Below, one piece after another: positions 36,413 through 44,626 of a stretch of DNA of 64,000 nucleotides. The position numbers and the translations under genes are program-made. Under the pieces are notes generated by a model, which saw nothing but the letters and a program-made list of their open reading frames with translations, made no database searches and was not told the origin of the DNA. The DNA is from Streptomyces sp. NBC_01231. GTDB taxonomy: Bacteria > Actinomycetota > Actinomycetes > Streptomycetales > Streptomycetaceae. Numbering within the stretch: the first letter of the stretch is position 1; every line of letters starts with the position of its first letter. Location of the stretch: NCBI GenBank assembly GCA_035999765.1, contig CP108521.1, positions 6,634,001-6,698,000 on the forward strand, in the 5' to 3' direction.

Positions 36413-38359
36413 ATGAACGAGGGGAAGCCCACGAAGGCGAACAGACCGGTGCCGACGCCGGACGAGGCAGACGTGAGCGGGGCAGCGAGGGCTGGGGCGG
36501 CTACGGCGGGGCCTTCGCCGATGTCGACGGGGACCCCGATCGACGCCGGTCCGGGTGCACGCGCTTCGGATTCCGTCGGCTCCGTCGATGTCGCCGCACC
36601 AGTCGGTGTCGTCGGTGTCGCCGATTCCGACGGTGTCGAGGGTGTCGCCGATTCCGACGGTGTCGAGGGTGTCGCCGATTCCGACGGTGTCGAGGGTGTC
36701 GCCGATTCCGACGGTGTCGAGGGTGTCGCCGATTCCGACGGTGACTTCGCGCTGAGGCCACCGCACACCCCTCCGGGGGAGCCGGAGGGCGACTATGAAC
36801 TGGGGGCCCCGGAATCCCTCGTGGAGGGCGCTCCTGGCCCCTTTGCCGAGCGTCCCGGGCCCCTTCACGACCCCGACCCGTACAGCACGCCGCCCTACGG
36901 CGGCCCCGGCCCCTGGGCGCCCGCTCCGCCCGTACAGCACCCGACGGTGCCGGCGGCCCCCGAGCCCGCATCGGCTGCGGCCGCAACTCCGGCCGTAGCG
37001 GCAGCGCCAGCCGTAGCCGCAGCTCCGGCTGTAGCCCCAGCGCCAGCCGTAGCCGCAGCTCCGGCCGTAGCCGCAGCTCCGGCTGTAGCCCCAGCGTCAA
37101 CCGCAGCCCAAGCGGCAGCGGCCCCGGTGCTCGCCCCCGTCGGAGAGGCGCCACCCCCGCCCGCCCCCTGGCAGAACTACGACCCCTGGGCCCCCGTGAC
37201 CGGCCCGCTCCAGCAGACCGGTGCCGCTGTCGCCAGTAGGGAGCAGCGGCGCAAGCGGGTCAGGAAGGCGCTCGTCGGGGCCGCGGTCCTGCTCGCTGTC
37301 GTGTCCGGGGGTGTGGGGGGCGTAGTAGGGACGTATCTGGAGCGCAACGGTGGGATCGGGGAGGTGGAGCTGCCGCAGGCGGCCGCCGAGCCCGCCGGGC
37401 GGGCTCCGGACAGCGTGGCCGGGATCGCCGCGCGGGCCCTGCCCGGTGTGGTGACGCTGCATGTGAAGGGCTCCGCGGAACAGGGCACCGGTACCGGGTT
37501 CGTGCTCGACACCCGCGGCTACATCCTCACCAACAACCACGTCGTGGAGCCCGCCGGGTCCGACGGCGAGATATCCGTGACTTTCAACAGCGGGGACACC
37601 GCCGAGGCCACCGTCGTCGGCCGGGACAGCGGCTACGACCTCGCCGTCGTCAGGGTCCGAGGGGTCAGCGGTCTCAAGCCGGTGCCCCTGGGCAACTCCG
37701 ACGACGTCCAGGTCGGCGACCCGGTCGTCGCCATCGGCGCCCCGTTCGACCTGGAGGGCACGGTCACCTCCGGCATCATCAGCGCGAAGGAACGGCCCAT
37801 CACCGCGGGCGGTGAAGGCGGCAAGGGGAGCGACGTGTCCTACGTGGACGCCCTGCAGACCGACGCGCCGATAAACCCCGGCAACTCCGGCGGCCCCCTC
37901 CTCGACGCCCGGGCCCGTGTCATCGGCATCAACTCCGCCATCCGCTCCGCCGACAGCGGCTCCGTCCCCGACGGCGGCCAGTCCGGCTCCATCGGCCTCG
38001 GTTTCGCCATACCGGTCAACCAGGGCAAGCGCGTCGCCGAGGAGCTGATCAACACCGGCCGGGCGACCCATCCGGTCATCGGAGTCACCCTCGACATGGA
38101 CTACACCGGCGACGGCGCCCGCGTCGACACCAGGAGCGCCGACGGCGGCCCCGCGGTCACCGTCGGCGGCCCCGGTGCCCGGGCCGGGATCAAGGCCGGC
38201 GACGTCATCACCGAGGTCGACGGCCGGCGCGTCCACTCCGGCGAGGAGCTCATCGTCAAGACCCGCGCCCACCGGCCGGGCGACCGGTTGGAACTCACCC
38301 TGGAGCGCGCCGGCGAGGAGAGGACCCTGTCGCTGGTTCTCGGATCCTCCGCCGATTGA
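36413..38359 (+). CDS. HtrA/DegP-like membrane-anchored serine protease with long repetitive N-terminus
   Basis: A 648-residue S1C protease for damaged envelope proteins. The catalytic triad is His376 (LTNNHVVEP), Asp409 (GYDLAVVRV) and Ser492 (NPGNSGGPLL). A PDZ domain covers about 555-645 (GPGARAGIKAGDVITEVDGRRV). One transmembrane helix lies at about 283-306. The cytoplasmic ~280 residues are disordered, with five VADSDGVEG repeats (about residues 68-110) and a long AAPAVAPAPAV run. ATG 36413 is preceded by GGGGGAG. Gene order after sigma and anti-sigma matches the actinobacterial sigE locus. Confidence 0.85.
   Translation: MNEGKPTKANRPVPTPDEADVSGAARAGAATAGPSPMSTGTPIDAGPGARASDSVGSVDVAAPVGVVGVADSDGVEGVADSDGVEGVADSDGVEGVADSDGVEGVADSDGDFALRPPHTPPGEPEGDYELGAPESLVEGAPGPFAERPGPLHDPDPYSTPPYGGPGPWAPAPPVQHPTVPAAPEPASAAAATPAVAAAPAVAAAPAVAPAPAVAAAPAVAAAPAVAPASTAAQAAAAPVLAPVGEAPPPPAPWQNYDPWAPVTGPLQQTGAAVASREQRRKRVRKALVGAAVLLAVVSGGVGGVVGTYLERNGGIGEVELPQAAAEPAGRAPDSVAGIAARALPGVVTLHVKGSAEQGTGTGFVLDTRGYILTNNHVVEPAGSDGEISVTFNSGDTAEATVVGRDSGYDLAVVRVRGVSGLKPVPLGNSDDVQVGDPVVAIGAPFDLEGTVTSGIISAKERPITAGGEGGKGSDVSYVDALQTDAPINPGNSGGPLLDARARVIGINSAIRSADSGSVPDGGQSGSIGLGFAIPVNQGKRVAEELINTGRATHPVIGVTLDMDYTGDGARVDTRSADGGPAVTVGGPGARAGIKAGDVITEVDGRRVHSGEELIVKTRAHRPGDRLELTLERAGEERTLSLVLGSSAD
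36614..36742 (+). repeat. Five 27-bp tandem repeats within the HtrA-like gene
   Basis: The unit GTCGCCGATTCCGAC recurs exactly every 27 bases, starting at 36617, 36644, 36671, 36698 and 36725, and encodes VADSDGVEG. The copies are nearly identical at DNA level, which suggests recent expansion by slippage. Confidence 0.9.
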
Positions 38360-38560
38360 CAGAAACCACACAGATGACGGGTCCAGGCACCGCCCCGCAA
38401 GGCAAACAACCCGGAAAACCGCCCATCCGGTCGCAGTCGGAACCCCCGGGACAGTACCGGTCGTACAGGATCGCCGGGTACCGTGGACCCGGCCCGGACC
38501 ACGGAAGACCCGCACTGACCACCGAGGGCCGAGGACCGAGGACATCGCAAGGAGCTTCAG

Positions 38561-39001
38561 GTGTTCAATGACATAGGACCGCTCGAGGTGGTGACGCTCG
38601 TTGTCCTCGCCGTGCTCGTCTTCGGTCCGGACAAGCTCCCGAAGGTCATCCAGGACGTCATGCGGACCGTGCGCAAGATCCGGGAGTTCTCGGAGAGCGC
38701 CAAGGAGGACATCCGCAGCGAACTGGGCCCGGAGTTCAAGGACTTCGACTTCGAGGACCTCAACCCCAAGACGTTCATCCGCAAGCAGCTGGACAACGAT
38801 GATCTGGGGCTCAAGGAGATCCGCAACGGCTTCGACCTGAAGAAGGAGATGGCCGAGGTCACGGACGCGGTCCACGGCCGCGAGTCGGACTCCTCCTCTT
38901 CCGGGTCGTCCTCGCCCGAAATCTCCGGTGGCACCGTCGACATGACCAAGAAGCCCGAGAAGCCGGACGACCGCCCGCCCTTCGACGCGGACGCCACCTG
39001 A
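38561..39001 (+). CDS. tatB: Twin-arginine translocase subunit TatB
   Basis: A 146-residue Tat component. It starts MFNDIGPLEVVTLVVLAVLVFGPDKLPK, the TatA/B helix followed by the FGPDKLP hinge, then an amphipathic helix (VIQDVMRTVRKIREFSESAKEDI) and a charged Ser-rich tail. GTG 38561 follows AAGGAG. Its place behind the protease gene, and before mrp, matches the sigE locus order known in mycobacteria. TatA and TatC are not in the window. Confidence 0.9.
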   Translation: MFNDIGPLEVVTLVVLAVLVFGPDKLPKVIQDVMRTVRKIREFSESAKEDIRSELGPEFKDFDFEDLNPKTFIRKQLDNDDLGLKEIRNGFDLKKEMAEVTDAVHGRESDSSSSGSSSPEISGGTVDMTKKPEKPDDRPPFDADAT

Positions 39002-39231
39002 GCCCCAGCGGCCTCCCGCGTGGCCGTACGTGACGCGTTTCATACTCCGTCCTGCCGCTGTACGGCCTGATCGCGCCCTCTGAACGCCCCACGCGCCGGG
39101 TGCTTTCCCGGCTGCTCGGAGCGGGGTGGCTATGCTGCCGAGTTGTTGTGCGGGCCGTACGCGAACCAGCAACGCCGCCCGAAGGGGGGCGGGTCGTTCG
39201 GTCCGACGAGAACGAGGAGGCGTCCGGGCAC

Positions 39232-39888
39232 ATGGAGACGACGAGTCGGGCAGTCGCGCAGACGCCGGATGCGGAGGGCGGACAACCGGCCCCCTCCGCC
39301 CGGCGTACGGTCGACGGCTACCTGCTGGCGCCCTTCCCGTGGTACGGCCTCGACGAGGCCTTCACGGGGCAGCGCTGGCTGATGCAGGTCGGAACGGCGG
39401 CCGACGGGGCCGTCGAGCACGGGTCGATCGGACACGGCGACGAGCCCTCGGTACGGAACGAGGCGTCGGAGGACAAGGACAGGTTCGCGGTGGTGGTGAC
39501 CGTCGCGGCGAATCCCTCCCGGAAGAGCGCCGACGGCACCGGGCTTCTGGAGGCCACGTCGGTGTCCTCGGCGGCCTGGCTCGCGGGGGTGGGCCTGCTG
39601 TCCTTCACCTGGCCCGGGCACATGGACCACACGCTGCGGGACGACTGGCTGGAGCAGCAGACCGAGACGGCGTGGGCGCTGGCCGACGACCTGGACGGCT
39701 CGGACTGGTCGACCCTGTCCCTGCCGGTGGACGGAGTGCCCACCCCCTTCCACTACCGGGAGTCCGAGTTCGGCTGGGTTCTGGCCGGGCCGACCCAGGA
39801 GGGCGTGCACGTGGGCGCGTACGGGAGAGGCATGAGCGCGTACGGTCTCGGCTTCGCCGTGGTCAAGGACATCAACACCTACGCATGA
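39232..39888 (+). CDS. Conserved hypothetical protein
   Basis: A 218-residue soluble protein with no motif I recognise. The start is the ATG at 39232, behind GAGGAGG; the frame is open 44 codons earlier without a good site. The body is rich in Trp, Asp and Gly (PFPWYGLDEAFTGQRWLMQ, FTWPGHMDHTLRDDWLEQQTETAWALADDL), mixed alpha/beta and without membrane segments. It lies between tatB and the converging mrp and may be an actinobacterial orphan. Confidence 0.65.
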   Translation: METTSRAVAQTPDAEGGQPAPSARRTVDGYLLAPFPWYGLDEAFTGQRWLMQVGTAADGAVEHGSIGHGDEPSVRNEASEDKDRFAVVVTVAANPSRKSADGTGLLEATSVSSAAWLAGVGLLSFTWPGHMDHTLRDDWLEQQTETAWALADDLDGSDWSTLSLPVDGVPTPFHYRESEFGWVLAGPTQEGVHVGAYGRGMSAYGLGFAVVKDINTYA

Positions 39889-39939
39889 CGTGTGATGCAT
39901 GAAGCATGACGTGCCACGCGTGACGAGCGGGGCATGACA

Positions 39940-39969
39940 AAGGGGCGCCGTCGGTATGCGGCGCCCCTT
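39940..39969. terminator. Bidirectional hairpin between converging genes
   Basis: AAGGGGCGCCG (39940-39950) pairs with CGGCGCCCCTT (39959-39969) around an eight-base loop, 14 bases outside the mrp stop. Confidence 0.8.
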
Positions 39970-39982
39970 CGACGTCGGTCGT

Positions 39983-41116
39983 CTAGAACTTGTTCCGGGG
40001 AGTGATCCCCAGCGACAGTCCCGAAAGGCCGCGCTGGCGGCCCCCCAGCTTCCCCGCGATCGCGCGCAGTGCGGAGCCCGCCGGGGAGTCCGGGTCGGTC
40101 AGGACCACGGGCTTGCCCTCGTCGCCGCCCTCGCGGAGGCGGACGTCGATGGGGATGGAGCCGAGGACCGGGACGGTGGCTCCGGTCGTGCGGGTCAGGC
40201 CGTCCGCGACCGACTGGCCGCCACCGGTGCCGAAGACGTCGACCATCTCGTCGCAGTGCGGGCACGGCAGGCCGGACATGTTCTCGACCACGCCGACGAT
40301 CTTCTGGTGGGTCTGCACGGCGATGGAACCCGCCCGCTCGGCCACCTCGGCCGCCGCCTGCTGGGGCGTCGTCACGACCAGGATCTCGGCGTTCGGGACC
40401 AGCTGGGCCACGGAGATCGCGATGTCGCCGGTGCCCGGCGGCAGGTCGAGCAGGAGGACGTCCAGGTCGCCCCAGTACACGTCCGACAGGAACTGCTGGA
40501 GGGCGCGGTGGAGCATCGGGCCGCGCCAGACGACCGGGGCGTTGCCCGGGGTGAACATGCCGATCGAGATGACCTTCACGCCGTTCGCGGACGGCGGCAT
40601 GATCATGTTCTCGACCTGGGTGGGAGTGCCGTCGGCGCCCAGCATGCGCGGCACGGAGTGGCCGTAGATGTCGGCGTCGACCACGCCCACCTTCAGGCCG
40701 TCCGCCGCCATGGACGCAGCCAGGTTCACCGTCACCGACGACTTGCCGACGCCTCCCTTGCCGGAGGCGACCGCGTACACGCGGGTCAGCGAGCCCGGCT
40801 TGGCGAAGGGGACCTCGCGCTCGGTCTGGCCGCCGCGCAGGGCGGTCGCCAACTCCTTGCGCTGCTCGTCGCTCATCACGTCCAGCGTGACGTCGACCCG
40901 GGTGACGCCCTCGAGCGCGGCGACCGCGTCCGTCACCCGCTGTGTGATCGTCTCGCGCATCGGGCAGCCGGAGACCGTCAGGTACACGGTGACCGCGACC
41001 GCTCCGTCCGCACCGATGTCCACCGACTTGACCATCCCGAGCTCGGTGATGGGTCGGTTGATCTCGGGGTCGTTCACCGTCGCCAGTGCTTCACGCACCG
41101 CGTCTTCCGTAGCCAT
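39983..41116 (-). CDS. mrp: Iron-sulfur cluster carrier ATPase Mrp/ApbC
   Basis: A 377-residue P-loop ATPase that transfers Fe-S clusters. Residues 1-~90 form the DUF59/MIP18-like domain (LATVNDPEINRPITELGMV). The deviant Walker A is SGKGGVGKSSVTVNLA, with DADIYGHSVPRMLG and LLLDLPPGTGD, and the CxxC cluster ligands are in GLPCPHCDEM. ATG 41116. It precedes a DUF1003 gene and an MgtE-like gene on the same strand, again as in the M. tuberculosis Rv1229c-Rv1232c order that I recall. Confidence 0.93.
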   Translation of the reverse strand: MATEDAVREALATVNDPEINRPITELGMVKSVDIGADGAVAVTVYLTVSGCPMRETITQRVTDAVAALEGVTRVDVTLDVMSDEQRKELATALRGGQTEREVPFAKPGSLTRVYAVASGKGGVGKSSVTVNLAASMAADGLKVGVVDADIYGHSVPRMLGADGTPTQVENMIMPPSANGVKVISIGMFTPGNAPVVWRGPMLHRALQQFLSDVYWGDLDVLLLDLPPGTGDIAISVAQLVPNAEILVVTTPQQAAAEVAERAGSIAVQTHQKIVGVVENMSGLPCPHCDEMVDVFGTGGGQSVADGLTRTTGATVPVLGSIPIDVRLREGGDEGKPVVLTDPDSPAGSALRAIAGKLGGRQRGLSGLSLGITPRNKF

Positions 41117-41158
41117 ACGACGATGGTACGGCGCCGCACACCGGCCCCGGAAAGCCCG

Positions 41159-41773
41159 TCAGCGGTCGTCTGCGTCACGTCCCCGCGGCGGTTCTGCCGG
41201 AACTGCGTGGAATGCGCTGTGCTGCTGGGGGTGGTGGCCGTCGCGCCGCGCCTCCAGCTCCTTCACCATGTCCTGTAGCTCGGAGCGGATCCAGTCCCGG
41301 GTCGCGACCTCCCCCAGACCGATACGCAGGCTGGCGATCTCCCGGGTCAGGTACTCGGTGTCCGCGATGGACCGCTCGTTCTGCGCACGGTCCTGTTCGA
41401 GATTGACCCGGTCGCGGTCGTCCTGCCGGTTCTGCGCGAGCAGGATCAAGGGAGCCGCGTAGGAGGCCTGGAGCGACAGCATCAGGGTCAGGAAGATGAA
41501 CGGGTAGTTGTCGAAGCGCAGGTCCCGGGGCGCGAAGATGTTCCACAGCACCCACGCGATGATGACGACCGTCATCCAGACGATGAACCGTCCGGTGCCC
41601 AGGAAGCGCGCGATGCGCTCCGAGAGCCGTCCGAAGGCCTCCGGGTCCCACTCGGGCAGGAACCGGCGCCGGGGCTGCCGCGGCTGGTCCAGGCGGGGCG
41701 TACGGGGGCGTGTGGAGGCGGTGGCACCCGTCGGTGTGCGCTCACGGGTGCCGGAGTCGCGCTCAGGAGTCAT
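41159..41773 (-). CDS. DUF1003 membrane protein
   Basis: A 204-residue protein with two membrane segments (about 64-84, FIVWMTVVIIAWVLWNIF, and 92-114, FIFLTLMLSLQASYAAPLILL) joined by APRDLRFDNYP. The family motif continues AQNRQDDRDRVNLEQDRAQNERS, a cytoplasmic helical tail. Its ATG lies within the end of the MgtE-like gene (11-base overlap), so the two are co-translated. A role in cation homeostasis is only suggested by its partner. Confidence 0.82.
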   Translation of the reverse strand: MTPERDSGTRERTPTGATASTRPRTPRLDQPRQPRRRFLPEWDPEAFGRLSERIARFLGTGRFIVWMTVVIIAWVLWNIFAPRDLRFDNYPFIFLTLMLSLQASYAAPLILLAQNRQDDRDRVNLEQDRAQNERSIADTEYLTREIASLRIGLGEVATRDWIRSELQDMVKELEARRDGHHPQQHSAFHAVPAEPPRGRDADDR

Positions 41774-43103
41774 GCGGGGCCACCTCCTCGTCCTTGTCGT
41801 CGTCCGCTTCGATGTCCGCCTCGGCCTCCGCGGCCTCGTCCTCGTCCTCGTCGAGGTGGAACTCGGTCTCCCGCCAGTCCTCCGGCAGCATGTGGTCCAG
41901 GACGTCGTCCACGGTCACCGCGCCCAGCAGCGACCCGGCCTCGTCCACGACGGGCGCCGCGACCATGTCGTACGTCGCGAAGAATCCGGCGACGAGGGGC
42001 AGCGCCGCGTCCGGGTCGAGGGGTTGCAGGTCGTCGTCGATGATCGAGCTGACCAGGGTGTACGGCGGGTCGCGCAGCAGCCGCTGGAAGTGGACCGTGC
42101 CCAGGTACTTGCCGGTCGGGGTCTCGTCGGGCGGTCGGCAGACGTAGACCTGCGCGGCGAGGGCGGGGGAGAGGTCGGCGTTGCGGACCCGGGCGAGAGC
42201 GTCGGCGACGGTGGCGTCGGGCCGCAGCACGATCGGCTCGGTCGTCATCAGCCCGCCCGCGGTGTGCTCCTCGTACGACATCAGGCGTCGCATGTCGGCC
42301 GCGTCGGCGGGCTTCATCAGGCTCAGCAGCCGTTCCTGGTCGTTCGTCGGCAGCTCGGCGAGCAGGTCGGCCGCGTCGTCCGGGTCCATGGCCTCCAGGA
42401 CGTCCGCGGCACGGTCCTCCTTCAGCTTGCCGAGGATCTCGATCTGGTCGTCCTCCGGGAGCTCCTCGAGTACGTCGGCGAGGCGGTCGTCGTCAAGAGC
42501 GGCGGCGACCTCGACGCGCCGCTTGGGGGACAGATGGTGCAGCACGTTGGCGAGGTCGGCCGGGCGCAGCTGCTCGAAGGTGGCCAGGAGGCTCTCGGCG
42601 CCCTGTCCGTGCTCCTCCAGGGCGAAGCCGGTGACGGCGGACCACTCGACCGTGAGCGCCTCGCCCTTGCGCCGGAAGGCGCCGCCCTTGCCGCCCTTGC
42701 GGACGAACACCCGGTCGATCTCCCAGTCCCGGCGGGCCGGAAGCTGCTGCACCGACACGTCCAGGACGGTGACCTCCTGGCCGGTCTCGACGAGCGTGAC
42801 GCGCCGGTCGAGGAGTTCCCCGAGCACCAGCCGCTCGGTGGGCCGCTGCTCGAAGCGGCGGACGTTGACCACGCCGGTGGTGATGACCTGGCCGGACACG
42901 ATGCCGGTGACTCTCGTGATGGGCAGGAAGATACGGCGGCGCGTGGCGAGTTCGACGACCAGGCCGAGCAGACGAGGCGGACGGCGTCCGACCCGCAGCA
43001 TGACGACGAGGTCGCGCACGCGGCCCACCTGGTCGCCGGTCGGGTCGAAGACGGCGACGCCGGCGAGGTGCGAGACGAAGATCCGGGGGGCGCCCGCTGC
43101 CAT
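41763..43103 (-). CDS. MgtE N-domain and CBS-pair cytoplasmic protein
   Basis: A 446-residue protein. An N-terminal PRC-barrel-like region (FVSHLAGVAVFDPTGDQVGRVRDLVV) is followed by MgtE_N helical repeats (LLATFEQLRPADLANVLHHLSPKRRVEVAAALDDDRLADVLEELPEDDQIEILG...) and two CBS domains (about 280-420). It ends in an acidic tail and has no channel domain, so it is not a transporter by itself; it may sense Mg2+ or nucleotides. ATG 43103. It heads the DUF1003 gene. Its use as a regulator of a transporter is inference. Confidence 0.82.
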   Translation of the reverse strand: MAAGAPRIFVSHLAGVAVFDPTGDQVGRVRDLVVMLRVGRRPPRLLGLVVELATRRRIFLPITRVTGIVSGQVITTGVVNVRRFEQRPTERLVLGELLDRRVTLVETGQEVTVLDVSVQQLPARRDWEIDRVFVRKGGKGGAFRRKGEALTVEWSAVTGFALEEHGQGAESLLATFEQLRPADLANVLHHLSPKRRVEVAAALDDDRLADVLEELPEDDQIEILGKLKEDRAADVLEAMDPDDAADLLAELPTNDQERLLSLMKPADAADMRRLMSYEEHTAGGLMTTEPIVLRPDATVADALARVRNADLSPALAAQVYVCRPPDETPTGKYLGTVHFQRLLRDPPYTLVSSIIDDDLQPLDPDAALPLVAGFFATYDMVAAPVVDEAGSLLGAVTVDDVLDHMLPEDWRETEFHLDEDEDEAAEAEADIEADDDKDEEVAPHDS

Positions 43104-43326
43104 GGCTGTGCTTCCTTTTCGTGCGGGGTTCGTGAGAAGTCGGGTCCTGGGTCGCCTGCTGGGGCCGTTATCCGAATTGCCCGCTCGGATGGGCTTCAGG
43201 CTAGCCCGTCCGTATCGGATACGCCCTGGTGAGCGGTCCGGACGGTCCGGCTCAACCAGGGCCGCCGAGCCCCGGTACGCTGCCGTACGCCGCTGAAGGA
43301 CCCTTGTCAGAAAGGCAGCCCCACCT

Positions 43327-44082
43327 GTGACTGCGATTCCCCGGCGCCGTACCCCCAGGGCCGCACTGGTGGGCGCCGTGTGCGCCCTGGCCGCGACGGG
43401 GACGGTCCTGACGGGATGCGGCGAGGACCCGGACGAGGGCACCAACGGGGTCGGCAAGCTGTCCGCCGCCCAGATCCAGGCCCGGTCCCGTTCCGCCGCC
43501 GAGTCCGCCGACACCGTGCGTCTGGCCGGCAACGTGGTCGCCGGCGGCCGTACGTACAAGCTCGACATGCGTCTGAAGGCGGACGGCGCCTCCGGGGCGG
43601 TGACCGCGGAGGGGACGACCTTCCAGCTGCTGCGGGTGGGCGAGGAGCTCTTCCTGAAGGCGGACGCGGCCTTCTGGACCGGTGCGGACGGCAAGAGCGA
43701 GGGGTCCGGCGCGGACACGGCGGCGGGCGACAAGCTCGACGGCAAGTACGTGAAGGTGCCCCAGGGCGACCCCTCGTACAAGAAGTTCAGCGGCTTCACG
43801 GACATGGACGTCCTCCTCGACGGTCTGCTGACCCTGCACGGCACGCTGGAGACGGACGGCCGCCATGAGCAGGCGGGCCTGCGCACCGTCCGTGTCACCG
43901 GTGACGACGGCTCCGGCGGCACCCTGGACGTCTCCCTGGAGGGGAAGCCCTACCCCTTGCGCCTGGTCCGGGCGGGAGGCGCGGGCACCCTGACCTTCTC
44001 GGCCTGGGGCAAGGACTTCGCCCTGGCCGAACCGGAGGAGGACGAAACGGTGGACTACGGCAAGCAGTTGCCGACGTCGTAG
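43327..44082 (+). CDS. Secreted lipoprotein, LppX/LprG-like
   Basis: A 251-residue lipoprotein with a signal peptide (RRRTPRAALVGAVCALAATGTVLTGC) and lipobox VLTGC (Cys about residue 31). The mature domain alternates beta strands (VRLAGNVVAGGRTYKLDMRLKADGASG, EELFLKADAAFW), reminiscent of LppX/LprAFG lipid carriers, though similarity is only by pattern. GTG 43327 follows AAAGG. It is divergent from the MgtE-like gene. Function unknown. Confidence 0.7.
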   Translation: MTAIPRRRTPRAALVGAVCALAATGTVLTGCGEDPDEGTNGVGKLSAAQIQARSRSAAESADTVRLAGNVVAGGRTYKLDMRLKADGASGAVTAEGTTFQLLRVGEELFLKADAAFWTGADGKSEGSGADTAAGDKLDGKYVKVPQGDPSYKKFSGFTDMDVLLDGLLTLHGTLETDGRHEQAGLRTVRVTGDDGSGGTLDVSLEGKPYPLRLVRAGGAGTLTFSAWGKDFALAEPEEDETVDYGKQLPTS

Positions 44083-44090
44083 GCCCTTCG

Positions 44091-44603
44091 CTACTTCCGT
44101 TTGCGTTTCTTCACGAGCAGCCGCGGCAGACCGGCCGGCATGGGGCTGCGGGTGGTCGCCGGTGTCGGCAGCGGAGCCGCGGCCAGGTCACCGTCGGGCA
44201 GCGGTGCCCTCGCGCCGGTCGGCTCCAGGCGCAGGACCCGGCACTCGCGGGCCCAGCGCTCCGTCATCGCCTCACCGTCGGGCGCGTTCAGGCGCTTGCC
44301 CTTGAGTTCGGCGACCGTCGCCTCCCACTCGGGGGACCCGGGCGCCAGCTCCGCGACCTTCGCCGTCCAGGAGACCAGCCGGCCACCCTTGTCCTTGCTG
44401 CGGACCGTGACCTCGGCGTCGGCCCCGTCGGCCAGCCCCGGCAGGGGCTGCTCACCGGGCCCGTCGCCGACCAGACAGGCCGCGCCCTCGTGCCACACGT
44501 GCCACAGGGCGCGGGCCGGGGAACCGGGACCCTGGGCCCAGATGAGGCCGGACTTCTTCGTGGCCTCCTCGACGAGGGCCCTCTCGAGCAGCTCGGTAGT
44601 CAT
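44091..44603 (-). CDS. Conserved hypothetical protein
   Basis: A 170-residue protein with an N-terminal alpha/beta region (LERALVEEATKKSGLIWAQGPG, ARALWHVWHEGAACLVGDGPGEQPLPGL, AEVTVRSKDKGGRLVSWTAKVAEL) that resembles a small FMN-binding-like split barrel. The last ~45 residues are Pro/Ala-rich and end in the basic KKRKRK. ATG 44603. It is followed closely by the converging lipoprotein gene (9 bases). Function unknown; the fold is a guess. Confidence 0.6.
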   Translation of the reverse strand: MTTELLERALVEEATKKSGLIWAQGPGSPARALWHVWHEGAACLVGDGPGEQPLPGLADGADAEVTVRSKDKGGRLVSWTAKVAELAPGSPEWEATVAELKGKRLNAPDGEAMTERWARECRVLRLEPTGARAPLPDGDLAAAPLPTPATTRSPMPAGLPRLLVKKRKRK

Positions 44604-44626
44604 GCGCCCACCCTAACCAGGTGCCC

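Noticed and set aside
36614..36742. Regular 27-bp repeats resembling a CRISPR array
   Set aside because: The repeats are contiguous without spacers and lie in frame inside a protease gene, encoding VADSDGVEG.
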